Shown here one piece after another: positions 43,074 to 54,599 of a DNA stretch of 64,000 bases. Every line of letters starts with the position of its first letter. The first letter of the stretch is position 1. A program made the position numbers and the translations under genes. The stretch is taken from positions 35,170,139 through 35,234,138 of the forward strand of contig OZ024870.1 in assembly GCA_964017185.1 (NCBI GenBank), read 5' to 3'. The notes under the pieces were generated by a model, which had not been told where the DNA came from, made no database searches, and was given only the letters and a program-made list of their open reading frames with translations. Source of the stretch: Rugalucina vietnamica. Taxonomy: Eukaryota; Mollusca; Bivalvia; Lucinida; Lucinidae.

Positions 43074-43155
43074 GTAAGCAAACTTAAGTTGCTTTATTTG
43101 GCGATGCTTGTAAAAGAAATGTATATGTATATGCACCAGAGGTATTTATCTACAG

Positions 43156-43882
43156 CCCAGGGGGATACATAGGCGAGGCCCCAGCTTCTTACCCCAAACC
43201 CAAAAAATTTGCTGACCACCCCAAAAAATACCAGTCCTATCAGGCATACCCAAAAAAATACTTGAACTTTTAGCTTACCCCCAAAAATTACATGTATTCA
43301 TCTTTTTTATGCCTATTGATGAAATTTTATCACATCCATATGATCTAAGCTGTTGGTGGGACGTTAAATCCCAAATCAACCAACCAACAGAACACGTCAC
43401 AATACAGTTAGTATATGTAGGAACTAGGAAGTAAATACCAAGTTGGATAAAATTTAAAGATTTTATTTATTCTCAAAGTGTAAGTCTTATGATGGTTTTG
43501 ATTCCATTTGATTTGCAATCCAAACAACATCATCATGATCAAGCTTCCAACATTTCACCGAGACCAGTCATAAGGCATGGTCGCAAACAAAATTGAATCT
43601 TAAGGCCTTGTAAGACATAAGTGTAAGCCACTCTTATCTTCTAAATAAAGAGATTTCCCAAGAAATGTGCAAACCCCCAAAAATTACTTAGAATTATAGA
43701 TGACCCCAAAAAAATAATTCAGAAAAGGCATGACCCCAAAAAAATATCCATAAAAAGCTCACTACCCTAAAAAATAACTAGTTTTTCTGAAAACCCAAAA
43801 AAATACGGAAATTCAAAATTTTGACCCCAAAAAAGTCAGCCTCGCCTATGTATACAGAAAATTTCAGAGTACTCCCCCTGGG
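43156..43882. mobile_element. hAT-like MITE, 727 bp, 8-bp target duplication
   Basis: Ends CCCAGGGGG / CCCCCTGGG, subterminal ATACATAGGCGAGGC inverse to GCCTCGCCTATGTAT, flanked by ATCTACAG at 43148-43155 and 43883-43890. The 8-bp duplication indicates hAT. The interior repeats CCCCAAAAAA motifs many times and codes for nothing. Confidence 0.88.
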
Positions 43883-44189
43883 ATCTACAGCTGACACTAA
43901 TCATGCATTCTGAAACTACACGGAAACAGAAAATATCGACTTTATTTATTTATACTTTCAGTTTGATGTGTTCTATTTATAGACATGTGTGTAGTGTTTT
44001 CTTTTTGAAATATGACATATATAAACAACCCCAAGCATTCGTTGCATTGGAATGGTCGTGTTGAAAGCGACCTAACTTAACACAGTATTTCCTTTCTTTG
44101 CTGTTCTTGTTGATTTTTGACTTTCAACTAACTGTTCAATGTAAGCCGTTCCCGTCGGTGTGGAGTATAACGAAACACCGATGGGAATA

Positions 44190-44570
44190 TCCCGTCTAGG
44201 TAGGTAGGTGAGTAGATAGAAATGAAGATGGGTTGGTAGAGGTAGGTATTTATGTAGGTAGGTGGTATGTAGGCAGGTAGCTGGATATGTGGGTGGAGAA
44301 ATGCGTGTTGGGTTTGTTGATAGGCAGGTATGTAGGTTGATGAGTGGCTGAAGTTGGGTGGATGGAGGTAGGTAGGTAGATGGGTATTTGGGTGGAGGTA
44401 GGTAGGTAGATTGGGTGGATGTAGGTGAGTGGAGGTAGGTTGTCGGGTGTGTGTGTGGGTGGATGTAAGTAGGTAGGTAGATAGCAGGTGGGTGTATGGG
44501 TGGGTGGAGGTAGGTCGGTGGGTGGATGGAAGTAGGTGGGTGGCAGGGTGTATGTAGGTAGGTAAGAAAA
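44190..44570. repeat. Second (GTAG)n satellite
   Basis: Same repeat type and strand orientation as 42245-42925, separated by ~1.26 kb that includes the hAT-like MITE. Minus-strand frames over both arrays are Pro/Thr/Tyr low-complexity artefacts. Confidence 0.95.
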
Positions 44571-44619
44571 AGGAATGTAAACTTGAAAGATTGAAAAAGG
44601 TATAAATAATTTGGCTAAA

Positions 44620-44890
44620 AAACCGAAACAAGAGGGTTTGGTGTGTCCTAGTGAAGGGTCTCCGACTAAAAGCCGAAACGACTGTTGGGACCGAAACGAC
44701 ACGTTGAGTATCTGACAGATCGATACTAATGGGGCCGAAACGACCTGTTAGAAATGTTTGGGGTGTTCGAATCGAGAGAGAAACTATTCGCGCCCGAAAC
44801 GTCCTTTTGTGGCTCGGTTTGCTCGGCTCGAACCTGAATAGACTGCTCCACTGCGCATGTGTCGGATTTGAAAATCCAATAACACAAGCA
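44620..44890. repeat. CCGAAACGAC-rich repeat end
   Basis: CCGAAAC recurs about six times at 44621-44805. Positions 44839-44888 repeat the 50-bp segment at 29941-29990. Probably the end of an unclassified element. Confidence 0.55.
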
Positions 44891-44935
44891 GACAGCCGTA
44901 CGCCAATATTTACATCCAAGCATTCGTGGATGTAA

Positions 44936-45302
44936 TAATTTTAGCTGCGATATCCCAATACTATAATTATACTGTTGTTGTCTGCTCGCAGATGTGTAGC
45001 TATGTCGTTATCAATGAAACCATATCAGGTGTTGAAAACAATTAGCCAGTTTATTGTTTCTTTTAGCACAAATCTAACAGCAGAAAAAAAGGTCTCGTTA
45101 AAAACATTAAATAGGCATGTGTGCGGTAATTGTTGAATTTATGATTCCACAGTTGTACAACATGTACAATGAATAAATACTGCAAATGATGGTAGATTTA
45201 AACATAGCCTGTACATATAGAAACTGGTCATAGAATTATGAAGGGTTTGCAGCATACAACTTTTAAAAACAAGTTCGATGACTGAACATATAATTGAGCA
45301 GT
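44936..45302. other. No feature recognised
   Basis: AT-rich spacer with no gene or repeat boundary seen. Confidence 0.4.
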
Positions 45303-45366
45303 GCCATGAAAAACCAAACGTTTTGCATATATATGCAAAAGCAAAGACGCAGATCAGCTTCGCTTT
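45303..45366. mobile_element. MITE family 1 remnant
   Basis: Contains GCCATGAAAAACCAAACG, GCAAAAGCAAAGACGCAGAT and CAGCTTCGC, the terminal and hairpin pieces of family 1, then breaks off. Confidence 0.6.
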
Positions 45367-45770
45367 CTTTCCTCAACCTCCATCTCGAACTAGAGCTATA
45401 AAAGCAAACAGTTTAAAAAGTCACTAAAATCACACAATTATCAATTGAACATATTAACACTACATGGAGCGTTATCACCATTTTCTGAAAATCTAATGCG
45501 TGTGTAGAATGTAATTAAGAGATGACAGGTTTATGTATTATTTTAATAGACGCTGTGGTTGCACGACAAGAAACACAGAAAAAGGGGCATTTGGTCGTAT
45601 ACAAGCCGATGTGTGCAGCAGAATATAAAAGACACAGAAGAATCTTTCGTAGTTCAAAACACGAGTGTGCTATTTTTTTCAATATGTGGATATAGCTATT
45701 TCTACTACTATTGTAAACCGTTAATAATAGTTGTATGGAAATGCTCTTGCGAGGCACATGAACATGATTA

Positions 45771-47265
45771 ATGAAAAGCACAAAGGGGTCCACAGGTGAA
45801 ATTCCTAAAGAATGGTCTCTTGCTAATATTTGCCCCCTGTTTAAGAAGGGCGACAAGTCACTTGCCCGCAATTACCGCCCTGTTTCTTTGACATGCATTC
45901 CTTGTAAGCTTCTTGAACATATTGTATGCTCTAATATTATGGCCCATCTTGATGAACATGAACTCCTGTCGGACAGGCAACACGCATTTAGGAAATGGCA
46001 TAGCTGTGAAACTCAGTTGACTACAGTGATAAATGACTGGGCCAAAATCTTAGACAAAAAAGGCCAGGTCGACACTTTTATACTCGATTTTGAAAAGGCT
46101 TTCGATACTCCTCCCCATGAACTCCTTAAAAGCAAATTGTTCAGCTATGGAATAGGTGGAACAACACTGAATTGGATAAATGCTTTCCTTTGTTTCAGAC
46201 AACACAGGGTAGTGGTTAATGGTATTAAATCGGATTGGGCTCCAGTTGTGTCGGGTGTCCCTCAGGGCACCGTCCTCGGCCCCTTGCTGTTTTTCTTGTA
46301 TATAAATGACATCTCAGCAGACATCGAGTCTGAAATAAGACTCTTTGCTGATGATTGTGTTTGCTATCGTGAAATCAAGAATGAAGAGGATACATTGAAA
46401 CTTCAAAGAGACATTGATCGCTTAGGCAGTTGGGCTAGAAAATGGGGAATGAGATTTCAACCCGTCAAATGCAACATGATACAGCCGACAAATAAACGGT
46501 CTAGTAAGATACAGGCTAATTACACCCTTGAGGGCACTTTACTGGAAAACGTTGAAAGCATAAAATACCTGGGTGTAACTATCACAAATGATTTGAAATG
46601 GAATACTCATATTTCCAATGTTCGTACAAAGGCTAACAGAACTCTCGGATTCTTGAGGAGAAATTTGTATTCTTGTCCCCCAGATGTGAAAGAAGCAGCT
46701 TATAAAGGACTGGTGCGGCCGGTGGAATATGGAAGCTCAGTTTGGGACCCTCACACTCATGGCCTCCAGGAAGAACTGGAAAAGGTCCAAAATCGTGCGG
46801 TTTGTGACGGGAAATTATGTTTTTGAAACTGGGAGCATGACTGGCATTTTAGGTCAACTGAAATGGGAATCTCTTAAGAAAAGGAGGAAGGATAGTAGAC
46901 TTATATTGCTATACAAAGGTCTAAAGGGTAAAGCAAGAATACCCACAGATGACCTTATCCCAAAGAATAGGCGTTGTAGAAATCAACACTCTTTGGCTTT
47001 TCAGATACCTTCAGCTAGCAAAGAAGCGTACAAAAGTAGTTTCTTTCCACAGACTATCAGGGACTGGAATGACCTCCCTGATTCACTTGTCTCCTCTGCT
47101 GAAATGTCTGATGACTGTGTGTCTAAGTTCGCTTCACTCGTGCGTTCAAGGATCCCCCATAATTTTTCCCCCATCCGAACCCCCTGGTGAAATAATGTCA
47201 TTTGGCGTGTCACCAGTAAACTATTCAGATTCAGATTCAGTAATGGGGATAGCAGGGACACAGCG
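45771..47265 (+). pseudogene. CR1/Jockey-like LINE, 5' truncated, one frameshift
   Basis: RT motifs: NYRPVSLTCIPCKLLE, FILDFEKAFDT with a catalytic Asp, GVPQGTVLGPLLFFLYINDI, and LFADDCVCY with the FADD pair. Then KYLGVTITNDLKW, NRTLGFLRRNLYSCP and the C-terminal WESLKKRRKDSRLILLYKGL. A frameshift near 46795 splits the last part. The 3' end has GTGTCACCAGTAAAC and an (ATTCAG)n tail, which is CR1/L2-like. The endonuclease is missing. Confidence 0.88.
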
Positions 47266-47321
47266 GGGCTTAAGTGCCGGGATTTAATCTTTATCTCAGA
47301 TATCGTATATCATTTAAATAC

Positions 47322-47351
47322 CGAGCGAGCGAAGCGAGCGAGGAAAAAATG
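47322..47351. repeat. 30-bp identical block shared with 17573-17602
   Basis: CGAGCGAGCGAAGCGAGCGA plus GGAAAAAATG is identical at both places although the surroundings differ. Its G/C-rich pseudo-palindromic half is unlike the local composition. Confidence 0.85.
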
Positions 47352-47412
47352 CCGAAAGATATTTGACCACAGAAAGGGTTAGAGAATATTCATATTGTAT
47401 CAGTATTGTAAA

Positions 47413-47516
47413 TAGGGGCCGAGTTGGATATGGGCCGAGTTTGTCATAGGCCGAGTTTGTATGGGCCGAGTTGGTTATGGGCCGAGTTTGTCATAGGCCC
47501 GGGGTTATGGGCCGAG
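47413..47516. repeat. Tandem GGGCCGAGTTTGTCAT units, right partner
   Basis: About six units, inverse to 34236-34312. If the two are ends of one element, the 13.2 kb between them now holds the SINE, Gypsy element, satellites, hAT-like MITE and CR1-like LINE. Confidence 0.8.
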
Positions 47517-47559
47517 TTTTCTAGTTACCTTTGTCGGGGTGGTATTTGTGGTCCCAGGT

Positions 47560-47780
47560 CTTTTCGTGACCTAGGGGTAATCCGTTCGCAATTGTTCCTT
47601 CATCAGCGAAATTTCAAAACATACATGGCTACAAAGAAAAATGAAATTCTTAGCATGGAATGCTTTCAAAACTGCTGTCCAAAAGGGCATTATACAGTTT
47701 GTTCCTATCAAGAAAATTGGTTGTAAGAAAAGCTTACCCTGGATTACGCAAGAAATTAAAAGACTGATTATCTATCTATA
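47560..47780 (+). pseudogene. LINE endonuclease-RT linker fragment
   Basis: Reads FVPIKKIGCKKSLPWITQEI and KRLI, the P-W-I/V-T-x-EIKRLI block that lies between the endonuclease and RT of CR1/Jockey-type LINEs. Neighbouring sequence is unrelated, so only this piece survives. Confidence 0.6.
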
Positions 47781-47951
47781 TATAGATTCTGCGACACCCT
47801 CATTTTTGGGTATTATGCGCAGGGGTGCGTGCGAGAAAATAAAAGTAATAAATAAAAAAATAAAGTGAGACTTAAAACAATGACAGCGAGAAATGAAAGA
47901 AAAAAAGATTTTAGATTGTTATTAAAAGCTGGCTAAAAACAATATTTCTCT

Positions 47952-48450
47952 CTATGGCATTGAAATATCAATCTTGCTCACCTCCCTCTTGAAGGAGTCA
48001 AGATCAGGTAAAAGTACAATTTCTGCTGGGAGCCGGTTCCATAAGACAATCGTCATGGGATAGAACGAACACCTGTTAATTACCAGTGTAATAATAACTA
48101 CGAGCAAATACCTGGCGGAAACCGAGAGGATTGTATTGGCTGTGGCGAGTGATTCTCCTAGCCCGAGGACGCTCAAAATATGAGCATTGCAACAAGGCCA
48201 TACTGTATTTTGTAAAAAAAATCGCGAGTCGCGAGTCATAACGGCGATATTCGAGGGAGCACCAACCAAGATTGCTCAGCATCGCAGTAACACTGTTGTA
48301 CGAGGAATATTGATTTGAGACCCACCGTGTAGCCCTCCTTTGAATCATTTCAATTGCTTCTATGTTTTGTCAGTGTGAGGGCTCCATACGGTGGAGGCAT
48401 ATTCGAGTTTAGGTCGGACAAAAGTTTTATAGGCTAATTTGTTTTTTGTT
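47952..48450 (-). pseudogene. CR1/Jockey-like LINE C-terminal fragment
   Basis: Minus-strand frames: IQRRATRWVSNQYSSYNSVT and LGWCSLEYRRYDSRLA, then (shifted) VLWNRLPAEIVLLPDLDSFK, the conserved C-terminal blocks of these LINEs. Upstream RT core absent. Ends against the inverted-repeat element at 48520. Confidence 0.75.
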
Positions 48451-49020
48451 ATTACATTTTTTTTACGAAACCCAAAATGCGATTAGCAACGAGCACGACA
48501 GAGAGACAAGCACACTCTTACTCTGCATGCCAATTATCGATATTCGACCAACGCCGGAGTGAAATAGCTAACTCCGAGGCAATAGCCAACGCCTGAGGAA
48601 CAGTGTGTGAAGGGTTGTCAGCAAAACTATGAAATATTTTATAGAGCAAGGGGATAATGTATTTGTAATGACAAGTTAATGTTGTAAGATGGTCTTGCTT
48701 CCAAATAAAATTTACATAATGTAACAATTCTTTGACTGGAACATATACATGTAAAATACAAGAAAACATGCACGATTTTGTGGTTTTGACTGTCAAGATT
48801 GCTTTAGAAGTCAACAATTCTTTCAAGTCAAAACTTTTCATTCTCTATTCACACTATAATTTATAACTCATACTCGATGTACAAACTGTTTTACTTAAAA
48901 CTCATTTCTGACGAAGCATTTAGACATTATTCGCCACCAAAGACTCCTTGTGGAAAAAAGAATGGGATCGCCAACGCCGGAGGAAGGTTACATATGGACA
49001 TGACCAACGCCTGAGGATGA

Positions 49021-49590
49021 TAACGTTTGCACAGAATGCTGATTCAAAACAAAAAACTATTTGTACTTGACTTTTACTCGATAGAGTGGTAGCAACAGTA
49101 TTTGGCAGCTATACCTGTATAATGATACATACGTGCACACATGTGCACGGTTATGGAAATACCGCGATGTATTTTCTGCTCGTTTTAAGCACATACGACT
49201 ATCCATTACCATGTTTTAATAAAATTATTACTATTCAAAAAGCATGACATGAACAATTAAGTTATGCACAGTAACAAAAGGTTTTCTGAATCAATATGAA
49301 TGACTCGACCGAGTGAAAATGTACAATGTAAATGCCTGCAAAAGAAACAACCGGGACAATAGTCGTATTTCAATATAGGCACATAAGCAAGCAATCGATT
49401 TTACTAGCGCTCAGGTAAATTTACGGAGACTTTCCGATAATATCCGATATTGGCCGGCGATATTCGATTATCATTCGGCTAATCTGTCCAGGTAATGTCA
49501 GTGTTGCCTGGGGACAGTTGAGATTTCATCGCTTTATTTTAACAGCTTTCTCTGCAGCTTTCTCTGCGTGAAAACTTGATTTTAATTAAG
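49021..49590. other. Interior spacer, no gene seen
   Basis: AT-rich; nothing supported except the start of the MITE family 2 copy that follows. Confidence 0.4.
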
Positions 49591-49599
49591 CGCAGTTGA

Positions 49600-49793
49600 A
49601 CCCCACTTTTATATAGCAAAACTGGGGTATGCATGGGTATAGATTGTGGGCCTCGGTGAGGCGGTTCTAACGTGCACCCACAATCTATGTTTTGAGCAAA
49701 AATAAGAAAAAATTCAATTTTTTTCAGATGAAAATTTTCAATTTTTATAGCTAAAATAAATCTCTGTATATTGCATGGGCAAGTTTTCGTAAT
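49600..49793. mobile_element. MITE family 2 copy, left end lost
   Basis: CCCCACTTTTATATAGCAAA...GGGGTATGCATGGGTAT, GGTTCTAACGTGCACCCACA, and the right end CATGGGCAAGTTTTCGTAA match the copies at 55432, 60750 and 61981. The left terminus is not recognisable. Confidence 0.75.
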
Positions 49794-49799
49794 GCAGGG

Positions 49800-50750
49800 A
49801 CCGGGGGTATTCATCTGCTAATCCCATGTCACTTCGGATGATTTTATATAGGATATAACAGAGAACCAACGTAAACAAAATCATTCGTCTTGCAGATGCA
49901 TTTTCAAGATGATTTAAGAAGCTGCATTTATTATTTTAATAGACTTCATTAGTTGTTTGTAACCTTATATGGAGAATAAACGTGTTGTTCCCCTTTTGAA
50001 AATATTTGCGCAGTAGTAATCATATTGTTAAAAATAAATTTAGAAGGCTATCAGGATCCGAATGTGAAAGACACATATAAAATATTAAATAAATTCGTTT
50101 TTTCTTTATATAGAAATTAAATGTAATTCGTGCCAAATAAATGAATTTAGAATATTTATACATTTTCGCTGGGTAAAAAAAACTTAGATATTCACAGTCT
50201 ATATATATCGAATTAAATTCTTCACTTCTATACTCAAACGGGCGGTGTAAGGGCGGTGATGACCTGCACAGCGCTGAAACTCCATTTTCCATAAGACCCA
50301 AGTATGCAGTTCAACCTTGATACAGTTTTAATGATAACCAATCCGGTCTTTGTCTGACATGGTAAGAAATGCCGACCAGAAAGTAGGTTTTCACGCTTTG
50401 GTGATTATAAGGTAGTTAAAAGGATTACACCTGACATCCAGCGTATTTAGGCTGTCGCCGCAAGGTATTAAAGTCACGCTTCTTATAAAAACATTCTCAC
50501 ATGATAATTTGGCAGCGTCATAGGAAAGCTGTTTTGACAGACAAAACTGATTCTGCATATCAGGCAGGCTACTCTTAGCCAAGTCTGCATATAGAGATCT
50601 AGATTCTTAAAACGAAATTCCATGCTTAATTAAACTACATTTTTTGTTAAAGCACCATGCGGTGTAAACCTGACACGCCTCAATAATGCAAACGGTTTAT
50701 TTTCTAAGGTAGGCCAAGAAACAATCTCATGTACAAGAATAAAATACCAA
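49800..50750. other. No feature recognised
   Basis: AT-rich interior of the inverted-repeat segment without coding or repeat signal. Confidence 0.4.
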
Positions 50751-50752
50751 AT

Positions 50753-50941
50753 GAGCCTTCGCATGAGAAAACAAGTTTGGTTTCCGACCAGGTCAGGCAC
50801 AAGCCGGCCTGTACAGTCACAGAAGCAGGCTAGAAGTTTGAAATTTCGTATTTAAGAAGAAGAGGAATTTGCTATCTATGAAGCTTCGTTTTTAAGAAAA
50901 AGAAGAATTTGCTATCTATGAAGCGAAAACAAAGACGCAGA
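50753..50941. mobile_element. MITE family 1 copy, second half missing
   Basis: Starts GAGCCTTCGCATGAGAAAAC, has the CCGACCAGGTCAGGCACA block, and ends at the first hairpin arm (GCGAAAACAAAGACGCAG). An internal ~39-bp duplication (GAATTTGCTATCTATGAAGC twice) is private to this copy. Confidence 0.85.
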
Positions 50942-51043
50942 AACTTGCCATTTTCATTGAGAATTATCTCAAATTATTTCTTTGTCGTCAAGAATTTCAT
51001 ATATCGCATATAAGAAAGAAAGACGGATAGAAAGAAATGAATA

Positions 51044-51044
51044 A

Positions 51045-51124
<80 letters not shown>

Positions 51125-51167
51125 AATGAATGAATGAATGAATGAATGAATGAATGAATGAATGCGT

Positions 51168-51210
<43 letters not shown>

Positions 51211-51236
51211 AATGAATGAATGAATGAATGAATGCG
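51044..51236. repeat. Compound (GAAA)n/(GAAT)n microsatellite
   Basis: Two successive blocks, each (AAAG)n then (AATG)n then CGTA: about 51044-51168 and 51169-51236. Confidence 0.97.
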
Positions 51237-51239
51237 TAA

Positions 51240-52870
51240 TTACACATATTTAGGTTGATAAATGTAGGAGTCTTCTCTACTACTATAGATGTATAATGAT
51301 TAAATGTTTTTGTTTCGTGTCAAAATGCTTTGAGAAAGATATTAAAAAATAGATTTTAAATATCTTTGAATTCCTCACCTTGGTTAAATAAGGCATGCAT
51401 AATGTGTTATGGCACAGTGTCATCACCATGCACCGCTTTCGGTAAATGAGTAATTAAACTCGTTCGGTTTGCTCAATTATATCTCGAGTATGTGTGAAAT
51501 ACTTAAGTTAAATGGATTACTTGTACATAACTTGATTTCTTTAATTGTTGTCGGGATTCAGTTGTTCAGGCGATGATCGCTTTAAACGTTTATGTTTGAT
51601 GTTTTTGTTCTTTAATTAAAGCTAATAAAAGCTGCTATTTTGTTTGGATTGACTTTGAATGACAGATATCGAGCACTCGTCCTGTTGCGGATTACAGCAT
51701 CAAAAGAAAAATACAAATACCTCACGAAATAATTATAAAAAAGATTCTCATAAAAATAAAATGATAAATAAAATGAGTAGAACTTGATTGCGAATTTAAC
51801 ACAGTGTCATTACTAATTGACATTATGCAATCATGAGCGAATTGACATCTGTGTTTTAAATTCAGCATCTACTGTCGAAAAAGGAGAACAAAATATGGTA
51901 AAGTTTAATGTTTTATTTCCGCAAAATATCACTCTCAAAACTTAAGCCTATTAATTTATTCATATAAAATTCTTTATTACACTCTCAGTCATCAAATACA
52001 TTTCATTTTCATATCAGAGCGATAATCTTCGCCCACGGCATTAATACCTGGAAATTAAGTCGGGTCTTATCGGTGCATTTTACGGATACTCACGGAAATT
52101 CCAGATAGAAAATAATATTTATTATTTTTTTGGTCCTTGCACAAACAGACCAATTTATCGTTGAGCTACAAAAATAAAAAATACACCAGATTAAAATATA
52201 ATATTTGTACTAAATCGAACCGTTTGTGACGCCTAACATTTATGTAAAATTATAGCTTAAAATTGTTGCTGAAGTAATGTACCTAGGCGTAATTAACCGC
52301 GTTTTACGGAAATTTTGCTATATATTTAATTAAATTGCGTACAACAAGACGGCCGTCCTCAAACAGACCATTTTATAATAGTGCTACGTCAAAAATTTAA
52401 AAACTATGGTAAAGATAAAGAATTATACTTTCTAACGCCGTTCGTGATATAAAAATATCATAAGAAATAAGAAAGTTATGAGGTGTTAAATATTTTTTCC
52501 CTATATGTTTTATACAATTTATTGGCCAATACCTGTAGAAGTGTTAGTACGAGTAAAGTACCCCATGATAAAACTGTGCTCTGCATTGCATGTCTGTGGC
52601 GAATCAAGCAAGCCATGATTTTGTTTCAATTATTGCTCGTTTGTATCTTCGTGTACAGAAATATTTTCATTTATGACAAACTACGAATTTGAGACAATAA
52701 GTGTAACAAGTTGTCCTCAATTCTATGTGTAACAGAAACGTGCGCGCGCGATCCCACGCCACAAGGTAAGCATCTTGTAGGAAATTATAGGCATTACAGA
52801 ACATTATGGGGTGAAAGTAAATATGATTTCTTGATAAAAAGACCATCAAATCTTGAGAACAAAATCGGGC
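51240..52870. other. AT-rich interior, no gene seen
   Basis: No long frame, RNA gene or element end recognised. Confidence 0.4.
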
Positions 52871-53389
52871 GTCGTAGTTGGTCTTGTCTCTTCTCTAACA
52901 TTTCCTCCGGCTGCAGTCGTATCTTACTCCGGCGTAAACGTTACCCTCATTTCCTCACTAAAGAGGGTCTGTTAATTAAATGCTTGAAAGTGCTCAAAAT
53001 ATACCAAATACAAGCGTGCATCGGTTCCGTTAATGTAGAAAACAGATTGTTTCTTCCATATGCACAATTTTAATTACTATCTTCGTACAGAAACATACAT
53101 GTAGCTGTTTAAATTAGCTTGTTGTATTAACGTACATCTTTCATAAATTTATCAATTATACGAATATCTTTGCGCCTTATTTTTTTTTTTGAACTACAAA
53201 CTCATTGTCATGGGAAGATACAGAATTAGCAAAACTGATTAAAGAGCGTGTTTTCCAATTTATTTTGACATTTTTAGACGAAGAACACGCTCTATTTTCC
53301 TCAGGCGTAGGCGTTATCCTCGGAGTTAGCTATCTCACTCCGGCGTTGGTCAAATATCGATATTGGCATGCACAGTGTGCACACTGATA

Positions 53390-54080
53390 AACAGTAGTTT
53401 TTTATCCACCATTCTCCTCAATTTTGCACCATTCTCGTCAAACCAGTCCTGTCTTCGACTGGGTGGACAGAAGAATGTGTTGGTGATTAGAAGATCATGT
53501 TCAGCACACTCAAAATTAGAAGCAAGGGACCATTGCCGTTCTACTATTATACACATTCTACACCTACTCGTGTAACTCCTTCCAGGGTCTGTTGGTCTAT
53601 ATCAACTCTAACTTTAAAATCGCCAAGAAGCATAAGCTTGTCTGTACATGGTGTTGCAGAACTAATAATGTCTAAGTCACGAGCCCCTTCATCTCACCTA
53701 GAGTGGTCATCGTAGGTACATAGTCACTATGTTGATTGTCGGATATTAAAATCTCAATGTAATGCGGTCATGTTGATTGTCGGATATTGAAAATCTCAAT
53801 GTAATGCGGTCATTCACGGTTGTCTTTGTGTAATCTTGACAGCTTACTAACAAGTACTGATTTAACGGCAATGCCAACACCGGCTTCACGCCTTTACTCA
53901 ATGTTGTGTGCACTCAAGAAGAAGGGAACCCAGCACCCACTTCTTTGATCTACCCAACCACTCTGTGAATATAGTCTCACTCGGTGTATATAGTATATCT
54001 CCCAAGTTCTCTGCTCACGAGGGTCGCGTTATGCTGTGCTTTACTGACTCAGCATTGTAGATCAATGTTCGCACATTACA
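53390..54080 (-). pseudogene. LINE endonuclease relic
   Basis: Minus-strand pieces in shifting frames: GVGIAVKSVLVSKLS, an LGDFKVRVD-like block (the GDFN/GDFK metal-site region), CAEHDLLITNTFF, and QDWFDENGA. This is the block order of an apurinic-type LINE endonuclease plus linker. A 41-42-bp tandem duplication (GTTGATTGTCGGATATT...) lies at about 53731-53812. Possibly the same family as the LINE at 27 kb, whose copies lack this domain. Confidence 0.65.
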
Positions 54081-54100
54081 TATGCCAATTCAAAAAGGAA

Positions 54101-54593
54101 TGCCGTATTCGTTCTAATTAGCGCACATAAGCCAATAATCGCACACCCTGGTCATTCTCCAAAATCATGTGCACAAGTGAACAATCTTGGACTGTTTTTT
54201 TGGTATTACACCATTATTTCACATTGATAATGCAGAAAACCATACCAATAATAAACAAACCCTATTTTTCAACTTCAGTATAAATATTTTTGCATATTTA
54301 TTCCAGCAGATTATATATGTGTTGCTTTCGTTCATAGTGTGCGCTAATTAGAATGATATTTTATAACCTTAACTTTTAGTTATTTTGAAAAGTTAAGCTC
54401 ATTGTGCTCTAATTAGTATGAATACGGTAGTCTTTATCTTCTGATTTCCACCACTAGATTCCCACTGATCTCAGTTAACCCGCCAAGGGGGTTGAAGCTG
54501 GCAATTGTTTTCTAGATCCCCTCCTTATGCTACATGGATTGAAAGGTCTGCTTAGTCATTGGAGCATGTGTGCTAATTAAAACAAATACGGTA
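54101..54593. mobile_element. MITE with ~26-bp inverted ends
   Basis: Left end TGCCGTATTCGTTCTAATTA is inverse to the right end TAATTAAAACAAATACGGTA. Two further copies of the end motif (GCGCTAATTAGAATGA at about 54342, GCTCTAATTAGTATGAATAC at about 54408) lie inside, in right-end orientation. Target duplication unclear. Confidence 0.7.
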
Positions 54594-54599
54594 TTTATA

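Larger units (their letters stand above)
48520..53385. mobile_element. ~4.87-kb segment with ~80-bp inverted ends
   Basis: 48525-48605 is the imperfect inverse of about 53290-53375; both contain ATCGATATT, CCAACGCCGGAGTGA and TAGCTAACTCCGAGG. Related CCAACGCC blocks sit at 48966-49015 and, inverted, at 52900-52950, so the ends are extended and repetitive. The interior holds MITE copies and a microsatellite but no transposase. Target duplication not resolved. Confidence 0.65.

Noticed and set aside
44128..44919. 263-codon minus-strand open frame
   Set aside because: Mostly the second (GTAG)n satellite plus repeat end; a low-complexity artefact.
50969..51247. Phe/Leu/Ser-rich minus-strand open frame
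   Set aside because: Read-through of a (GAAA)n/(GAAT)n microsatellite.
52711..53073. 120-codon plus-strand frame
   Set aside because: No recognisable domain, lies partly in an inverted-repeat arm; consistent with chance.
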